The notes: generated by a model not told the origin, from the sequence alone. A stretch of 64,000 nucleotides of DNA from Microbulbifer sediminum (GCF_021729035.1 NZ_JAJSAP010000012.1:1-64000); one strand, 5' to 3'; positions 46,821 to 58,773 are shown, numbered from the stretch's first letter. Numbers and translations are program-made.

Positions 46821-47466
46821 ATGCCTGCCTGTCGGTACCGGGCGGGGCGCCCTCTCCATCGGCGGGGTCTTGATCGTCCAGCAGGACCTCAAACAGGGGC
46901 GTGTACTGGCTGCCACCAGGCGCCATGTCGCTGCGATAGAGGGCCAGGTGGTTCAGTTGGGCGATGAAGTCCAGTTGCTCTGCAGGGAAGCGGCCAAACC
47001 CCCGGCGGTTGCGCGCCAGGGTAAAATGGGGCCGGAATGCCGCGCTCTCGGGTTTCATGCCCAGTTCGCGCATGAGGTCCCTGCAGCCGTTATGCAGCCT
47101 GTCGAGATCCGGGTTGCTGATAAGCTCTGCTGCCAACAGGCTGGCCCGGGGGCGAGGGAAGGGCCCAAGTGACACTATCCTGGCAGAGCACGGCCTGGCG
47201 ATATGGGCCAGCTGCACCAGGCTGCTTTCTATCTTGGGGATCAGGCTCGCGGGTGTCTCGCCCAGAAAGGCCAGTGTCAGGTGCCTGTTGCTGGCACTGG
47301 TCCAGCGTGTCCGGCCCCGGCCAGGTGGCAGCAGGCCCCGTGCGTGACTGCACAGTCCGTCCAGGAAGTGCTGGGTGGCGCTGTCGGGCTGGATTCCGAT
47401 AAACAGCCGCGCAGTGTCGTTTCCGGACTCCAGCCGGCCATCGTTTTGCCCTCTCCGCGTCGACAT
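46819..47466 (-). CDS. thpR: RNA 2',3'-cyclic phosphodiesterase ThpR
   Basis: 2H phosphoesterase that opens 2',3'-cyclic phosphates or joins tRNA halves. The 215-residue product has both HxT/S motifs: NRHLTLAFLG (about residue 62) and RPHFTLARN (about 145), plus ARLFIGIQPD at the start. The ATG at 47466 is preferred over a second possible start six codons upstream. It diverges from the heat-shock gene ibpA. Confidence 0.92.
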   Translation of the reverse strand: MSTRRGQNDGRLESGNDTARLFIGIQPDSATQHFLDGLCSHARGLLPPGRGRTRWTSASNRHLTLAFLGETPASLIPKIESSLVQLAHIARPCSARIVSLGPFPRPRASLLAAELISNPDLDRLHNGCRDLMRELGMKPESAAFRPHFTLARNRRGFGRFPAEQLDFIAQLNHLALYRSDMAPGGSQYTPLFEVLLDDQDPADGEGAPPGTDRQA

Positions 47467-47486
47467 AGAAATCCCTGTATCCAAGA

Positions 47487-47514
47487 CTTGAAATGCGCTC
47501 GCGCACCCCTATAT
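47487..47514 (+). promoter_or_regulatory. sigma-32 heat-shock promoter of ibpA-like gene
   Basis: CTTGAAA (47487-47493), 13 bp, then CCCTATAT (47507-47514), matching CTTGAAA-N13-15-CCCCATnT with one mismatch. The predicted start near 47521 gives a leader of about 88 nt containing the thermometer. Confidence 0.82.
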
Positions 47515-47581
47515 CCGTAATACGGGCAGGGCGCTCAGTGAGGCCCCCGCAACGCCCGGTCTACGGACGGGCACATCGTGA

Positions 47582-47604
47582 ATATTGCTCTGATTCGAGG
47601 ATAT
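47582..47604 (+). promoter_or_regulatory. ROSE-type RNA thermometer
   Basis: The last hairpin before the start codon pairs AUA-UUGCU-C (47582-47590) with G-AGGA-UAU (47597-47604) around loop UGAUUC. UUGCU opposite the Shine-Dalgarno AGGA, with its unpaired G, is the defining core of ROSE elements. An upstream hairpin GCCCG/CGGGC lies at about 47551-47571. On heating, the SD is freed and the chaperone translated. Confidence 0.85.
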
Positions 47605-47608
47605 GACA

Positions 47609-48085
47609 ATGCGTAATTTTGATTTTTCTCCGCTTTACCGTTCTGCCATCGGTTTTGATCGCATGGCCAGCCTGTTGGACGGGATGACTGCCAGTGAGCA
47701 GAACCAGCCCGCGTACCCGCCCTATAACATCGAGCTTACCGGCGATGACAGCTATCGTATCAGTATGGCGGTAGCCGGGTTCGAGAAGTCCGAGCTGGAT
47801 ATCAAGGTGGAGCAGAATCGCCTGACCGTGAGCGGCAAGCAGTCTGAAGACTCCGGTGATGGGCGTAAATTCCTCCATCGCGGTATCGCGGCACGGAATT
47901 TTGAGCGGCGTTTCCAGCTGGCGGACCACGTGAGAGTGGTGGACGCGAACCTGTCCAATGGGCTGTTGCATATCGAGCTCGTTCGGGAGATTCCCGAGGC
48001 AATGAAACCCCGGTCAATCGAGATCGGTGAAGGTCGCCTGCTGCAGTCCGACCAGAAAAGTGCTGGCGAAGAGCAGGCTGCCTGA
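47609..48085 (+). CDS. ibpA: small heat-shock protein IbpA-type (Hsp20)
   Basis: ATP-independent holdase that binds unfolding proteins in the cytoplasm. From ATG 47609 the product starts MRNFDFSPLYRSAIGFDRM, the IbpA N-terminus. The alpha-crystallin domain spans about 38-130 (YNIELTGDDSYRISMAVAGF, LTVSGKQ, FERRFQLADHVRV, NGLLHIEL). The conserved C-terminal I-x-I anchor appears as IEI. ATG 47603 is two codons earlier but lies inside the thermometer stem; AGGA is 7 bp from 47609. Regulated by a sigma-32 promoter and a ROSE element. Confidence 0.95.
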   Translation: MRNFDFSPLYRSAIGFDRMASLLDGMTASEQNQPAYPPYNIELTGDDSYRISMAVAGFEKSELDIKVEQNRLTVSGKQSEDSGDGRKFLHRGIAARNFERRFQLADHVRVVDANLSNGLLHIELVREIPEAMKPRSIEIGEGRLLQSDQKSAGEEQAA

Positions 48086-48096
48086 CTCTTGATCGC

Positions 48097-48732
48097 TTGA
48101 CTCAGCAATGTCCCCTGTGCGGCAGTGGTGCCGTGCAGGGCTACCATCGGGACAAGTTCCGCCCGTATCACCAGTGCGCTCGATGCGCACTGGTATTTGT
48201 GCCTGCCGACTTTCATCTCAGTGCCGCTGCGGAACGCGCCTACTACGACCTGCACGAAAATTCCCTGGACGATTCCGGATACCGCCAGTTCCTTTCCCGC
48301 TGCGCCGACCCGCTGCTGGAAGTGCTGCCGCCGGCATCCCGCGGCCTGGATTTTGGCTGTGGCCCCGCACCGCTATTGGCGCGAATGCTGAGCTCGGCCG
48401 GCCACTCCGTCGCCCTCCATGACGCGTATTACGCACCTGGCAGCAGCGTGCTGGAGGAAAGCTTCGATTTTATTGTGGCGACAGAAGTGGTGGAACATCT
48501 CTCTGCGCCGGGTGATGTGCTGGAATTACTCTGGTCGAGGTTGCGCCAGGGTGGGCTGCTCGCGCTGATGACCAAGCTGGTGATCTCGCCGGAGCGATTC
48601 GCCAGTTGGCACTATATCCGCGATCCCACACATATCTGCTTTTTCAGCAAGCACACATTTGCATGGCTTGCGGAACATCTGGGTGCCGGGCTGGAGTATG
48701 CCGATCGGGATGTGGTGTTTCTGCGCAAATAG
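48097..48732 (+). CDS. class I SAM-dependent methyltransferase with N-terminal Cys pairs
   Basis: The 211-residue product starts with two Cys pairs (CPLCGSG and CARCALVF), a zinc-ribbon-like element of this methyltransferase group. The SAM-binding motif LDFGCGPAPLLARML is at about 86-100, with FDFIVATEVVEHL as motif IV. The C-terminus is short. The start is TTG at 48097, 11 bp after ibpA, so it may be cotranscribed with it, though no shared function is evident. Substrate unknown. Confidence 0.88.
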   Translation: MTQQCPLCGSGAVQGYHRDKFRPYHQCARCALVFVPADFHLSAAAERAYYDLHENSLDDSGYRQFLSRCADPLLEVLPPASRGLDFGCGPAPLLARMLSSAGHSVALHDAYYAPGSSVLEESFDFIVATEVVEHLSAPGDVLELLWSRLRQGGLLALMTKLVISPERFASWHYIRDPTHICFFSKHTFAWLAEHLGAGLEYADRDVVFLRK

Positions 48733-48796
48733 TGCCGGGGACCGGGCTGGTAACCCTGCAATGCAGGCCCTGGGCGCCGCTCTGGTCCCCGGGGTT

Positions 48797-49798
48797 TCAG
48801 GTGTTTACCCGGAAGAGCTTGGCGCGCACAGTGGTCCTGTACTCGCTGGGGGTGGTGGCAAGGAATTTTTTGAATAGTGCGGTGAAGTGCCCCATATCCT
48901 GGTAACCGACTTTTTCGGCAATTTCATTGACCGAAAGGTTGCTTGACTGGAGCAGCTCCCGGGCCATGTCGACCCTGACATTCTGCAGGTATTGCAGCGG
49001 GGTTTGTCCGGTGGCGAGCTTGAAGCGCCGGTTGAAGGACCGCACGCTCATGTCAAAGTGCTCTGCCACTTCGCTGAGACGTACCTCCTCGCTGCAGTGT
49101 TCCTTCAACCAGGTCTGTGCCTGTACAATTTCTTCGTCCGGATGCAGGTGTACCGAGCCCTCCGAGTAGGCAATCTCCTCAAATGGCCGGCGGATTTCGT
49201 GGGAAAAATTGCGCTCCACGTGACTGGCGACAGACGAGCCGTAAAGTTGCCGGATCAGGTGCACCGTGACATCGGCCAGAGCGTTGACGCTGGCCGCGCA
49301 GAAGAGCTTTTCTGCCTGGGTGATAAAGTACTGCCGCTTTAACTTGACCTGAGGGTAGTCAGCGGCGAAGCGCTCGAAATAATGCCAGTGGGTGGTGGCG
49401 GGTTTGTCGTCGAGCAGCCCTGCCTCCGCGAGGAAGCATACCCCGGTGCCCACTGCGCTGATGGCGGCGCCGGCGGCCTCCTGTTTTTGGAGCCACTGCA
49501 GCAGTGGCCCCGAACGACGCAGGGCAGGCCGGGGATTGCGCCACAGGGCAGGGAGGTAGATGATGTCGCTGTCGGGTGCATCCGCAAGGGCCGCATCCGG
49601 TGTCAGTGGAAAACCGGAGCGGGTGGCAACCGGCTTGCCGTCCAGGCTGACCGTGAGAATGCGCAACTCACTGTTGGTATCCCTGCCGTCCAGGCCCTCG
49701 GCACGGGCGCGGCTCTGTGCGCCACGGAGCATCTCCAGCGGCAACACGGTCCCGGTTGCCAGCATCTGGTCGATCAGTACAAAAATGACAGTTCGCAT
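48797..49798 (-). CDS. GlxA-family AraC-type regulator
   Basis: The 333-residue product combines a DJ-1/PfpI-like domain (about 1-180; FVLIDQMLATGTVLPLEML, GTGVCFLAEAGLL with the nucleophile-elbow Cys) with a C-terminal AraC double helix-turn-helix (about 225-325; RLSEVAEHFDMSVRSFNRRF ... VNEIAEKVGYQDMGHFTALF, in parts). GlxA relatives sense small metabolites. ATG 49798 is chosen; it diverges from fabY. The gap carries a pair of palindromes at 49855-49883. Confidence 0.92.
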   Translation of the reverse strand: MRTVIFVLIDQMLATGTVLPLEMLRGAQSRARAEGLDGRDTNSELRILTVSLDGKPVATRSGFPLTPDAALADAPDSDIIYLPALWRNPRPALRRSGPLLQWLQKQEAAGAAISAVGTGVCFLAEAGLLDDKPATTHWHYFERFAADYPQVKLKRQYFITQAEKLFCAASVNALADVTVHLIRQLYGSSVASHVERNFSHEIRRPFEEIAYSEGSVHLHPDEEIVQAQTWLKEHCSEEVRLSEVAEHFDMSVRSFNRRFKLATGQTPLQYLQNVRVDMARELLQSSNLSVNEIAEKVGYQDMGHFTALFKKFLATTPSEYRTTVRAKLFRVNT

Positions 49799-49854
49799 TA
49801 CTTCCCAGAACCCTGAATACCTGAAAGATAAAAAAACCGGCCCCGGGGATGCCG

Positions 49855-49883
49855 CTGGCCAGATACTCAATTTTGCTGGCCAG
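49855..49883. promoter_or_regulatory. paired CTGGCCAG sites in the glxA-like/fabY intergenic region
   Basis: The perfect 8-bp palindrome CTGGCCAG occurs at 49855-49862 and 49876-49883, exactly 21 bp apart, within a common GCTGGCCAGwa context. AraC-type proteins bind two direct repeats spaced about two helical turns, so this is a candidate operator for the divergent regulator. Confidence 0.5.
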
Positions 49884-49972
49884 TATGCCCATAACCAGGC
49901 CGATTCGCCACCCCCTAAACTGACCTTCCGTCGAATTTAGTCAATTTCTCAGCCCTGTTGCTGGAGGTAAGG

Positions 49973-51829
49973 ATGCAGCGCCTACCCGTCATCACCGCCT
50001 TTGGCGGTTTCAATCCCGCCGGACGCAGTTCGTTTCACCGCGGCTATCGCCGTCTCGTCCTCGACAGCCTGGGTGCTTCTGAGCGCGCGGATATCCTGGC
50101 CGACCTGGCGGCTCTGATGGGCTTGCGCCAGGCTGAGGACGCGGGGCAGCCGCTGGACGCTGCGCTGGAGCAGCAGGTGCGGGACGGTACCCTGGTGCGG
50201 GAACTTGAGCAGCGCTTTTACGACTACCGCAAGTGCCATTACCACCAGCCGGCGGAGCTCAGCAACACAGAGGGGTTCACCTTCGAGATGACCGCACGGC
50301 AGCTGCCTGACCCGCTGCCGGAGGACTGGCAGGTGGAATCCCTGGGCGAGGGCAGGGTGCGGGTTCGCTGTACCGGCCTGTCCGTGATGCTGGACAGCTA
50401 CCGGGAGATTCCCGTGGCCTCGGCGGGACAGTTGCCGACCGGCTTCGAGCCCTCCCGGGAATATAACTCGCGTTTTCACCCCCGAGGCCTGCAGCTGGCG
50501 ATCCTGGGCGCGTCGGATGCCGTGCAGTCACTGGGCATTGACTGGGACACCGTGGTGTCCGCCGCCGGCCCGGACAAGATCTCGGTGTATGCCAGTTCCG
50601 CCATGAGCCAGCTTGACCCCTACGGTAATGGCGGCCTGTTGCAATCCCGCCTGCGCGGCACACGGGTAAGCTCGAAGCAGCTGGCGCTGGGCCTGACCAG
50701 CATGCCCGCCGACTTTGTGAATGCCTACGTGTTAGGCAGCGTGGGGACCACTGGTGCTGTTGCCGGTGCCTGTGCCACCTACCTCTACAACCTGCGCGCA
50801 GCGGTGGAGGACATCCGCCATGGCCGCGCGCGTGTGGCGGTGGTGGGTGCCGCCGAAGCCCCCCTGGTGCCAGAGGTTGTGGACGGCTATGCGACCATGG
50901 GCGCGCTGGCGAATATCGATGGGCTTCGGAAGCTGTTCCCCGGTGAGATCGATTATCGCCGCGCTAGCCGGCCGTTCGGGGAAAACTGCGGTTTCACCCT
51001 GGGTGAGGGCAGCCAGTGGGCGATCCTGATGGATGACGAGCTGGCACTGCAGCTGGGGGCCAGTATCCACGGCGCCGTGGCGAATGTGTTCGTCAACGCG
51101 GATGGCACCAAGAAGTCCATCTCCGCGCCCGGCCCGGGTAATTACCTCACTGTTGCCCGGGCCCTGGCCGAAACCCGTGCGATAGTCGGCGATGAAAGCC
51201 TGCGCCAGCGGAGCTTCGTGCAGGCCCACGGCTCCAGCACACCCCAGAACCGGGTTACCGAGTCCGCTATTTTCGACCGTGTCGCCGGCGCCTTCGGTAT
51301 CGAGCGCTGGCCGGTCTGCGCGGTCAAGGCCTACCTGGGACACACGGTTGCCGCAGCCAGTGGCGACCAGCTGATCACCAGCCTGGGCATGTTCAATCGG
51401 GGTATCCTGCCGGGGATTACCACCATCGACCGGGTGGCGGATGACGTGCATCACCAGCACCTGGATATCGCGCTGGAGCATCGCGAACGGGCGCCGGAAT
51501 CCCTGGATGTCGCATTCCTCAACTCGAAGGGGTTTGGCGGCAACAACGCCACCGCCAGTGTGCTGGCGCCGCACCTGGTGGAAAAAATGCTGGCCCGGCG
51601 CCACGGTGAAAAGGCGATCGCGGCCGCCCGCCACCGCAATGAGTCGGTGTCTGAGCGGGCGCAGGAATATGACCGTCGGGCGGCACGGGGTGACCTGAAT
51701 GCCATTTACCGCTTCGGCGAGGGGCTCGTGGACGAGAGTGCCATCGAGGTTTCTGCTGAAAGGATGACGTTCCCGGGCGCGGTGCCGGTGGAACTCCCCG
51801 CAGACAACCCCTTCGATGATATGTGCTGA
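49973..51829 (+). CDS. fabY: beta-ketoacyl-ACP synthase FabY
   Basis: Initiates fatty-acid synthesis by condensing acetyl-CoA with malonyl-ACP in pseudomonads, replacing or complementing FabH. The 618-residue length matches the FabY class (about 630). N-terminus ITAFGGFNPAGRSSFHRGYR; thiolase-fold nucleophile Cys in VAGACATYLYNL; His in QAHGSSTPQNRVTES and AYLGHTVAAASGDQL; NSKGFGGNNATAS. ATG 49973 is chosen because GGAGG is 5 bp upstream. It diverges from the GlxA-like regulator. Confidence 0.93.
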   Translation: MQRLPVITAFGGFNPAGRSSFHRGYRRLVLDSLGASERADILADLAALMGLRQAEDAGQPLDAALEQQVRDGTLVRELEQRFYDYRKCHYHQPAELSNTEGFTFEMTARQLPDPLPEDWQVESLGEGRVRVRCTGLSVMLDSYREIPVASAGQLPTGFEPSREYNSRFHPRGLQLAILGASDAVQSLGIDWDTVVSAAGPDKISVYASSAMSQLDPYGNGGLLQSRLRGTRVSSKQLALGLTSMPADFVNAYVLGSVGTTGAVAGACATYLYNLRAAVEDIRHGRARVAVVGAAEAPLVPEVVDGYATMGALANIDGLRKLFPGEIDYRRASRPFGENCGFTLGEGSQWAILMDDELALQLGASIHGAVANVFVNADGTKKSISAPGPGNYLTVARALAETRAIVGDESLRQRSFVQAHGSSTPQNRVTESAIFDRVAGAFGIERWPVCAVKAYLGHTVAAASGDQLITSLGMFNRGILPGITTIDRVADDVHHQHLDIALEHRERAPESLDVAFLNSKGFGGNNATASVLAPHLVEKMLARRHGEKAIAAARHRNESVSERAQEYDRRAARGDLNAIYRFGEGLVDESAIEVSAERMTFPGAVPVELPADNPFDDMC

Positions 51830-51889
51830 AGCCTGTTGCCGCGGGTTGTGGATGGCGTAGACTGATGCCACACAACAGGGAGGTGGCTT

Positions 51890-52480
51890 ATGGCGGAAAG
51901 CGAACCGGCGGTAAAACCGCCGGACCTCAAGGATGGCGATGACGTGGGTTCGCGCCTCAAGGCCGTGCGCAGGATGCACGGCCTGTCCCAGCGGGAGCTG
52001 GCAAAGCGTGCCGGCGTTACCAACGCCACAATTTCCCTGATCGAACAGAACCGGGTGAGCCCCTCCGTGGGGTCGCTCAGGAAAGTGCTCGACAGCTTCC
52101 CGATGTCGCTGGCGGAATTTTTTACCCTGCAGTTCGACGACTCTTCCCAGATTTTCTTTCGCGCCGATGAGATGCCGGACATGGGTACCGGTTCTGTCGA
52201 GCACCGGCTGTTGGGTTCAGGTATCCAGGGGCGCGAGATGTCCATACTCTACGAGGTTTACCCGGCCGGCTCGGACACGGGCCCGGAGATGCTCAGCCAT
52301 ACCGGCGAGGAGGGGGGGATAGTGGTCTCTGGTCAACTGGAGGTAACCGTGGGCGCCGAGGCCGCCGTTCTGGGCCCCGGGGACGGCTACTATTTCAGCA
52401 GTCGCAGGCCCCATCGCTTTCGCAACCCGGGCGACTGCGACTGTATTCTCGTCAGTGCCAATTCACCGCCCAGTGTCTGA
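51890..52480 (+). CDS. XRE-cupin transcriptional regulator (PuuR-like)
   Basis: The 196-residue product has an HTH (about 20-70: VGSRLKAVRRMHGLSQRELA, VTNATISLIEQNRVSPSVGS) and a C-terminal cupin (about 115-190) with MLSHTGEEGGIVVSGQLEV and GDGYYFSSRRPHRFRN. Such regulators control polyamine, amino-acid or fatty-acid genes by binding a small ligand in the cupin. It sits 60 bp after fabY and 250 bp before fadBA; either could be a target, but no evidence chooses. Confidence 0.9.
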   Translation: MAESEPAVKPPDLKDGDDVGSRLKAVRRMHGLSQRELAKRAGVTNATISLIEQNRVSPSVGSLRKVLDSFPMSLAEFFTLQFDDSSQIFFRADEMPDMGTGSVEHRLLGSGIQGREMSILYEVYPAGSDTGPEMLSHTGEEGGIVVSGQLEVTVGAEAAVLGPGDGYYFSSRRPHRFRNPGDCDCILVSANSPPSV

Positions 52481-52583
52481 TCGGTCTCGCCATTGGCGCC
52501 GGCGGTTTTCGCCAGCACCGTTGTCGGTTGGTGAATTTCTGAACTCTGGTACTTGTGGTGCCATCCAATTTGTAAGAAATGGT

Positions 52584-52614
52584 ATTCAAACGAATGTTTG
52601 AATCTGGCTATACT
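52584..52614 (+). promoter_or_regulatory. fadBA promoter with PsrA-type operator
   Basis: ATTCAAAC-GAAT-GTTTGAAT (52584-52603) is a perfect palindrome of the CAAAC-N4-GTTTG type bound by PsrA, the long-chain-fatty-acid-responsive TetR repressor of pseudomonads. It covers the spacer before a -10 TATACT (52609-52614); TTCAAA at 52585-52590 would serve as -35 (18 bp). The repressor would block RNA polymerase until acyl-CoA or fatty acid releases it. Confidence 0.72.
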
Positions 52615-52728
52615 AGGGCTGGCTGACCGAAATGGAGTGAGGCGTCACTGCCTGGCGTACGCTTCACCCGGTCACAGAAAAACTTCGACCCCGGGCCGAC
52701 CCGTGCCCTGAATCCAAGAGGTCAATCA

Positions 52729-56072
<3,344 letters not shown>

Positions 56073-56100
56073 GCTGGTTCAGCTGCCGATATAGACCTGA

Positions 56101-56126
56101 AAGGGCGCCCGCCGGGCGCCCTTTTG
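56101..56126 (+). terminator. Rho-independent terminator of fadBA
   Basis: AAGGGCGCC / GGCGCCCTT (56101-56109, 56115-56123), loop CGCCG, followed by TTGG; the T-run is short. Confidence 0.75.
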
Positions 56127-56160
56127 GTTTGCGGTGGGCAGTGTGGGGGCCCGGCATTTG

Positions 56161-56189
56161 TTGAAGCGCCCCCACGCCTGTGGCACAAT
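56161..56189 (+). promoter_or_regulatory. promoter of tRNA-Leu
   Basis: TTGAAG (56161-56166), 17-bp spacer, CACAAT (56184-56189). The -10 is weak but spacing is ideal; a leader of about 70 nt would precede the tRNA. Confidence 0.45.
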
Positions 56190-56266
56190 CTGCTCCCCCT
56201 GTCGCGGGGCCCACGGGTCAGTGCAGTAAAATGCATATATATCAATGAGTTAGCGACAGTGGCCAC

Positions 56267-56351
<85 letters not shown>

Positions 56352-56542
56352 AGCAATGTTAAGCGCAGTCCGTTTGCCGGCCCTGGATCAGTGGCGAGGC
56401 GCGGGCTGTTTGTATTTGGCGTAAAGGGTTCGGCGGTTTTATCCCCGGCCTGCGCCTGGGAAGAGAGGTTTGCCGGGGCTGCCCGGCGGCCATCACGAGC
56501 TGGCGCTGCGGCGCGACTACAGAGAGTCTCACGAGGATTAAG

Positions 56543-57856
56543 ATGCAGGTTTCCATCGAAACAACTTCCGGCCTGGAGCGTCGTCTGACCGTCAACCTGC
56601 CGGCGGAAGTCGTCGATAAAGAAGTGGATAAACGTCTCCAGCAGGCGGCCAAAACCGTACGTATGAACGGTTTCCGCAAGGGCAAAGTGCCGATGAAAGT
56701 TGTTCGCCAGCGCTACGGTGCCGGTGTGCGCCAGGAAGTCCTGGGTGAGGTGATGAGCCGCTCTTTCTACGAGGCCGTGCAGCAGGAGCAGGTTAAGCCT
56801 GCAGGCCAGCCGAGCATCGAGGCCAAGCAGACCGCACCGGGTGAGAACCTGGAGTACGTGGCGACCTTCGAAGTCTACCCGGAAGTGGAGCTGGCTGACC
56901 TGGCCGAGATCACCGTCGAGCGCCCGGTAGCCGAAGTGACCGACAAAGACGTCGACAACATGATCGACGTGCTGCGCAAGCAGCAGTCCGGTTGGAAGGA
57001 AACCAAGCGCAAGGCCCAGAAGGGCGATCGCGTTGTGATCGACTTCGTCGGCCGCAAGGACGGAGAGGAATTCGAAGGTGGCAAGGGCGAGGACCATCAG
57101 TTGGTCCTGGGTTCCGGCCAGATGATTCCCGGTTTCGAGGACGGCATCCTGGGCATGAAGCCCGGTGAAGAAAAGGATATCGAGGTAACTTTCCCGGAAG
57201 ACTACCAGGCAGAAGAGCTGCAGGGTGCGGAAGTGACCTTCACCATCAAGGTGAAATCCTCTGAAAAGCCCGAACTGCCGGAGTTGGATGAAGAGTTCTT
57301 CAAGGCGTACGGTGTCGAGGAAGGCGGAGAAGAGAAGTTCCGCGAAGAAGTACGCAACAACATGGAGCGCGAGCTGAAGAATGCGGCGCTGAACAAGGTC
57401 AAGACCCAGGTAATGGACCAGCTGGCCGAGAAGCACGAGGTGGAAATCCCGTCGGCGCTGATCGCCGGTGAAGTGCAGACCCTGCGTAACCAGATGGTTC
57501 AGCAGTTCGGCGGCCAGATCAAGGCTGAGGATGCGCAGAAGATGCTGCCCGACGCGATGTTCGAGGACCAGGCCAAGCGCCGCGTGGTACTGGGCCTGGT
57601 GGTCGGCGAGATCGTCAAGGAGAACGAGCTCAAGGTCGATGCCGATCGTGTGAAGGCCAAGGTTGAAGAGCTGGCATCAACTTACCAGCAGCCCGAGGAA
57701 GTAGTTGAGTACTACTACAACAATCGTGAGCTGCTCTCTGGTGTGGAGTCTGTTGTCCTGGAAGATCAGGTTGTGGATTTTGTGCTGGACAAGGCCAAGG
57801 TCGAGGAAGTTAAGAGTTCCTACGACGACGTGATCAAGCCCCAGCAGCAGGGCTGA
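56543..57856 (+). CDS. tig: trigger factor
   Basis: Ribosome-bound chaperone and prolyl isomerase. The 437-residue product has the ribosome-binding domain with the FRKGKVP signature (GFRKGKVPMKVVRQRYG, about 44-60), the FKBP domain (about 160-245; GDRVVIDFVGRKDGEEF, PGFEDGILGMKPGEEKDI) and the C-terminal arm domain to 437. AGGA precedes the ATG. It opens the tig-clpP-clpX-lon block. Confidence 0.97.
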   Translation: MQVSIETTSGLERRLTVNLPAEVVDKEVDKRLQQAAKTVRMNGFRKGKVPMKVVRQRYGAGVRQEVLGEVMSRSFYEAVQQEQVKPAGQPSIEAKQTAPGENLEYVATFEVYPEVELADLAEITVERPVAEVTDKDVDNMIDVLRKQQSGWKETKRKAQKGDRVVIDFVGRKDGEEFEGGKGEDHQLVLGSGQMIPGFEDGILGMKPGEEKDIEVTFPEDYQAEELQGAEVTFTIKVKSSEKPELPELDEEFFKAYGVEEGGEEKFREEVRNNMERELKNAALNKVKTQVMDQLAEKHEVEIPSALIAGEVQTLRNQMVQQFGGQIKAEDAQKMLPDAMFEDQAKRRVVLGLVVGEIVKENELKVDADRVKAKVEELASTYQQPEEVVEYYYNNRELLSGVESVVLEDQVVDFVLDKAKVEEVKSSYDDVIKPQQQG

Positions 57857-57867
57857 TTCACACCTTC

Positions 57868-57894
57868 CCGGTGGTCGCATATTGCGACCACCGG
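57868..57894 (+). terminator. strong hairpin after tig, without a T-run
   Basis: A perfect 12-bp stem CCGGTGGTCGCA / TGCGACCACCGG (57868-57879, 57883-57894) with loop TAT follows the tig stop by 11 bp. The downstream sequence is C-rich rather than T-rich, so it may be an mRNA 3'-protecting hairpin or a weak terminator. Confidence 0.55.
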
Positions 57895-58039
57895 CCCCCT
57901 CCCTTCCCCTCATTCTGCCGACTGGCTTTCTTGCGCCTGACCGGTTAAGCTCAGAAAAACCCGATTTTCAGTGGCTGGCGATATTCCCGCGCCAGTTGCC
58001 CATCTCGCCTTACACGCCAAAAAGGAAGCGACGGTATTT

Positions 58040-58681
58040 ATGGCACGTTTTGAAAATTCCCACTCTGCGATTGAACCTTCAGCCACCGGGCTGGTGCCGA
58101 TGGTGGTAGAGCAGACCGCCCGCGGTGAGCGCTCCTTCGATATTTATTCCCGTCTCCTGAAAGAGAGGGTGATCTTTCTCGTGGGGCCGGTGGAGGATCA
58201 TATGGCGAACCTGGTGGTCGCGCAGTTGCTGTTCCTCGAGGCGGAGAATCCCGACAAGGATATCCATCTCTACATTAACTCGCCCGGTGGTTCGGTGACT
58301 GCCGGCCTGTCAATTTATGACACCATGCAGTTTATCAAGCCCGACGTGAGCACCATGTGTATCGGCCAGGCCTGCAGCATGGGCGCTTTCCTGCTCGCTT
58401 CCGGTGCTACCGGCAAGCGCTTCGCGACACCCAATTCCCGGGTAATGATTCACCAGCCCAGCGGCGGCGCCCAGGGACAGGCCAGTGACATCCACATCCA
58501 CGCGCAGGAAATCCTCAAGATCCGCCAGCGCCTGAACGAACTGATGGCGCACCACTCGGGCCGTAGCATCGATGAGATCGAGCGCGACACTGAGCGCGAC
58601 AAGTTCCTGAGCGCCGATGAGGCCAGTGAATACGGGCTGGTGGACGATGTGCTGTCCCGGCGGCAGGGGCTGGAGAAATAG
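58040..58681 (+). CDS. clpP: ATP-dependent Clp protease proteolytic subunit
   Basis: Serine peptidase tetradecamer that degrades substrates fed by ClpX or ClpA. The 213-residue precursor starts at ATG 58040 (AAAGGAAG upstream). Catalytic triad: Ser113 (QACSMGAF), His138 (VMIHQPSG) and Asp187, two positions later than in E. coli because of a slightly longer propeptide. [11 protein letters not shown] forms the handle region. clpX follows after 153 bp with its own promoter elements. Confidence 0.97.
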   Translation: MARFENSHSAIEPSATGLVPMVVEQTARGERSFDIYSRLLKERVIFLVGPVEDHMANLVVAQLLFLEAENPDKDIHLYINSPGGSVTAGLSIYDTMQFIKPDVSTMCIGQACSMGAFLLASGATGKRFATPNSRVMIHQPSGGAQGQASDIHIHAQEILKIRQRLNELMAHHSGRSIDEIERDTERDKFLSADEASEYGLVDDVLSRRQGLEK

Positions 58682-58744
58682 GTGTGACCGGGTGGCCGGC
58701 GATCTGAACCGCCCTGGCGTCCGTAATACCGGATGACAAAAGGG

Positions 58745-58773
58745 CTTGAAAAAAGCGCCGAAAGGCAGCATCT
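58745..58773 (+). promoter_or_regulatory. possible sigma-32 promoter of clpX
   Basis: CTTGAAA (58745-58751), 14 bp, CAGCATCT (58766-58773). The -35 is perfect; the -10 keeps C, CAT and the last T of CCCCATnT. Moderate support. Confidence 0.45.
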
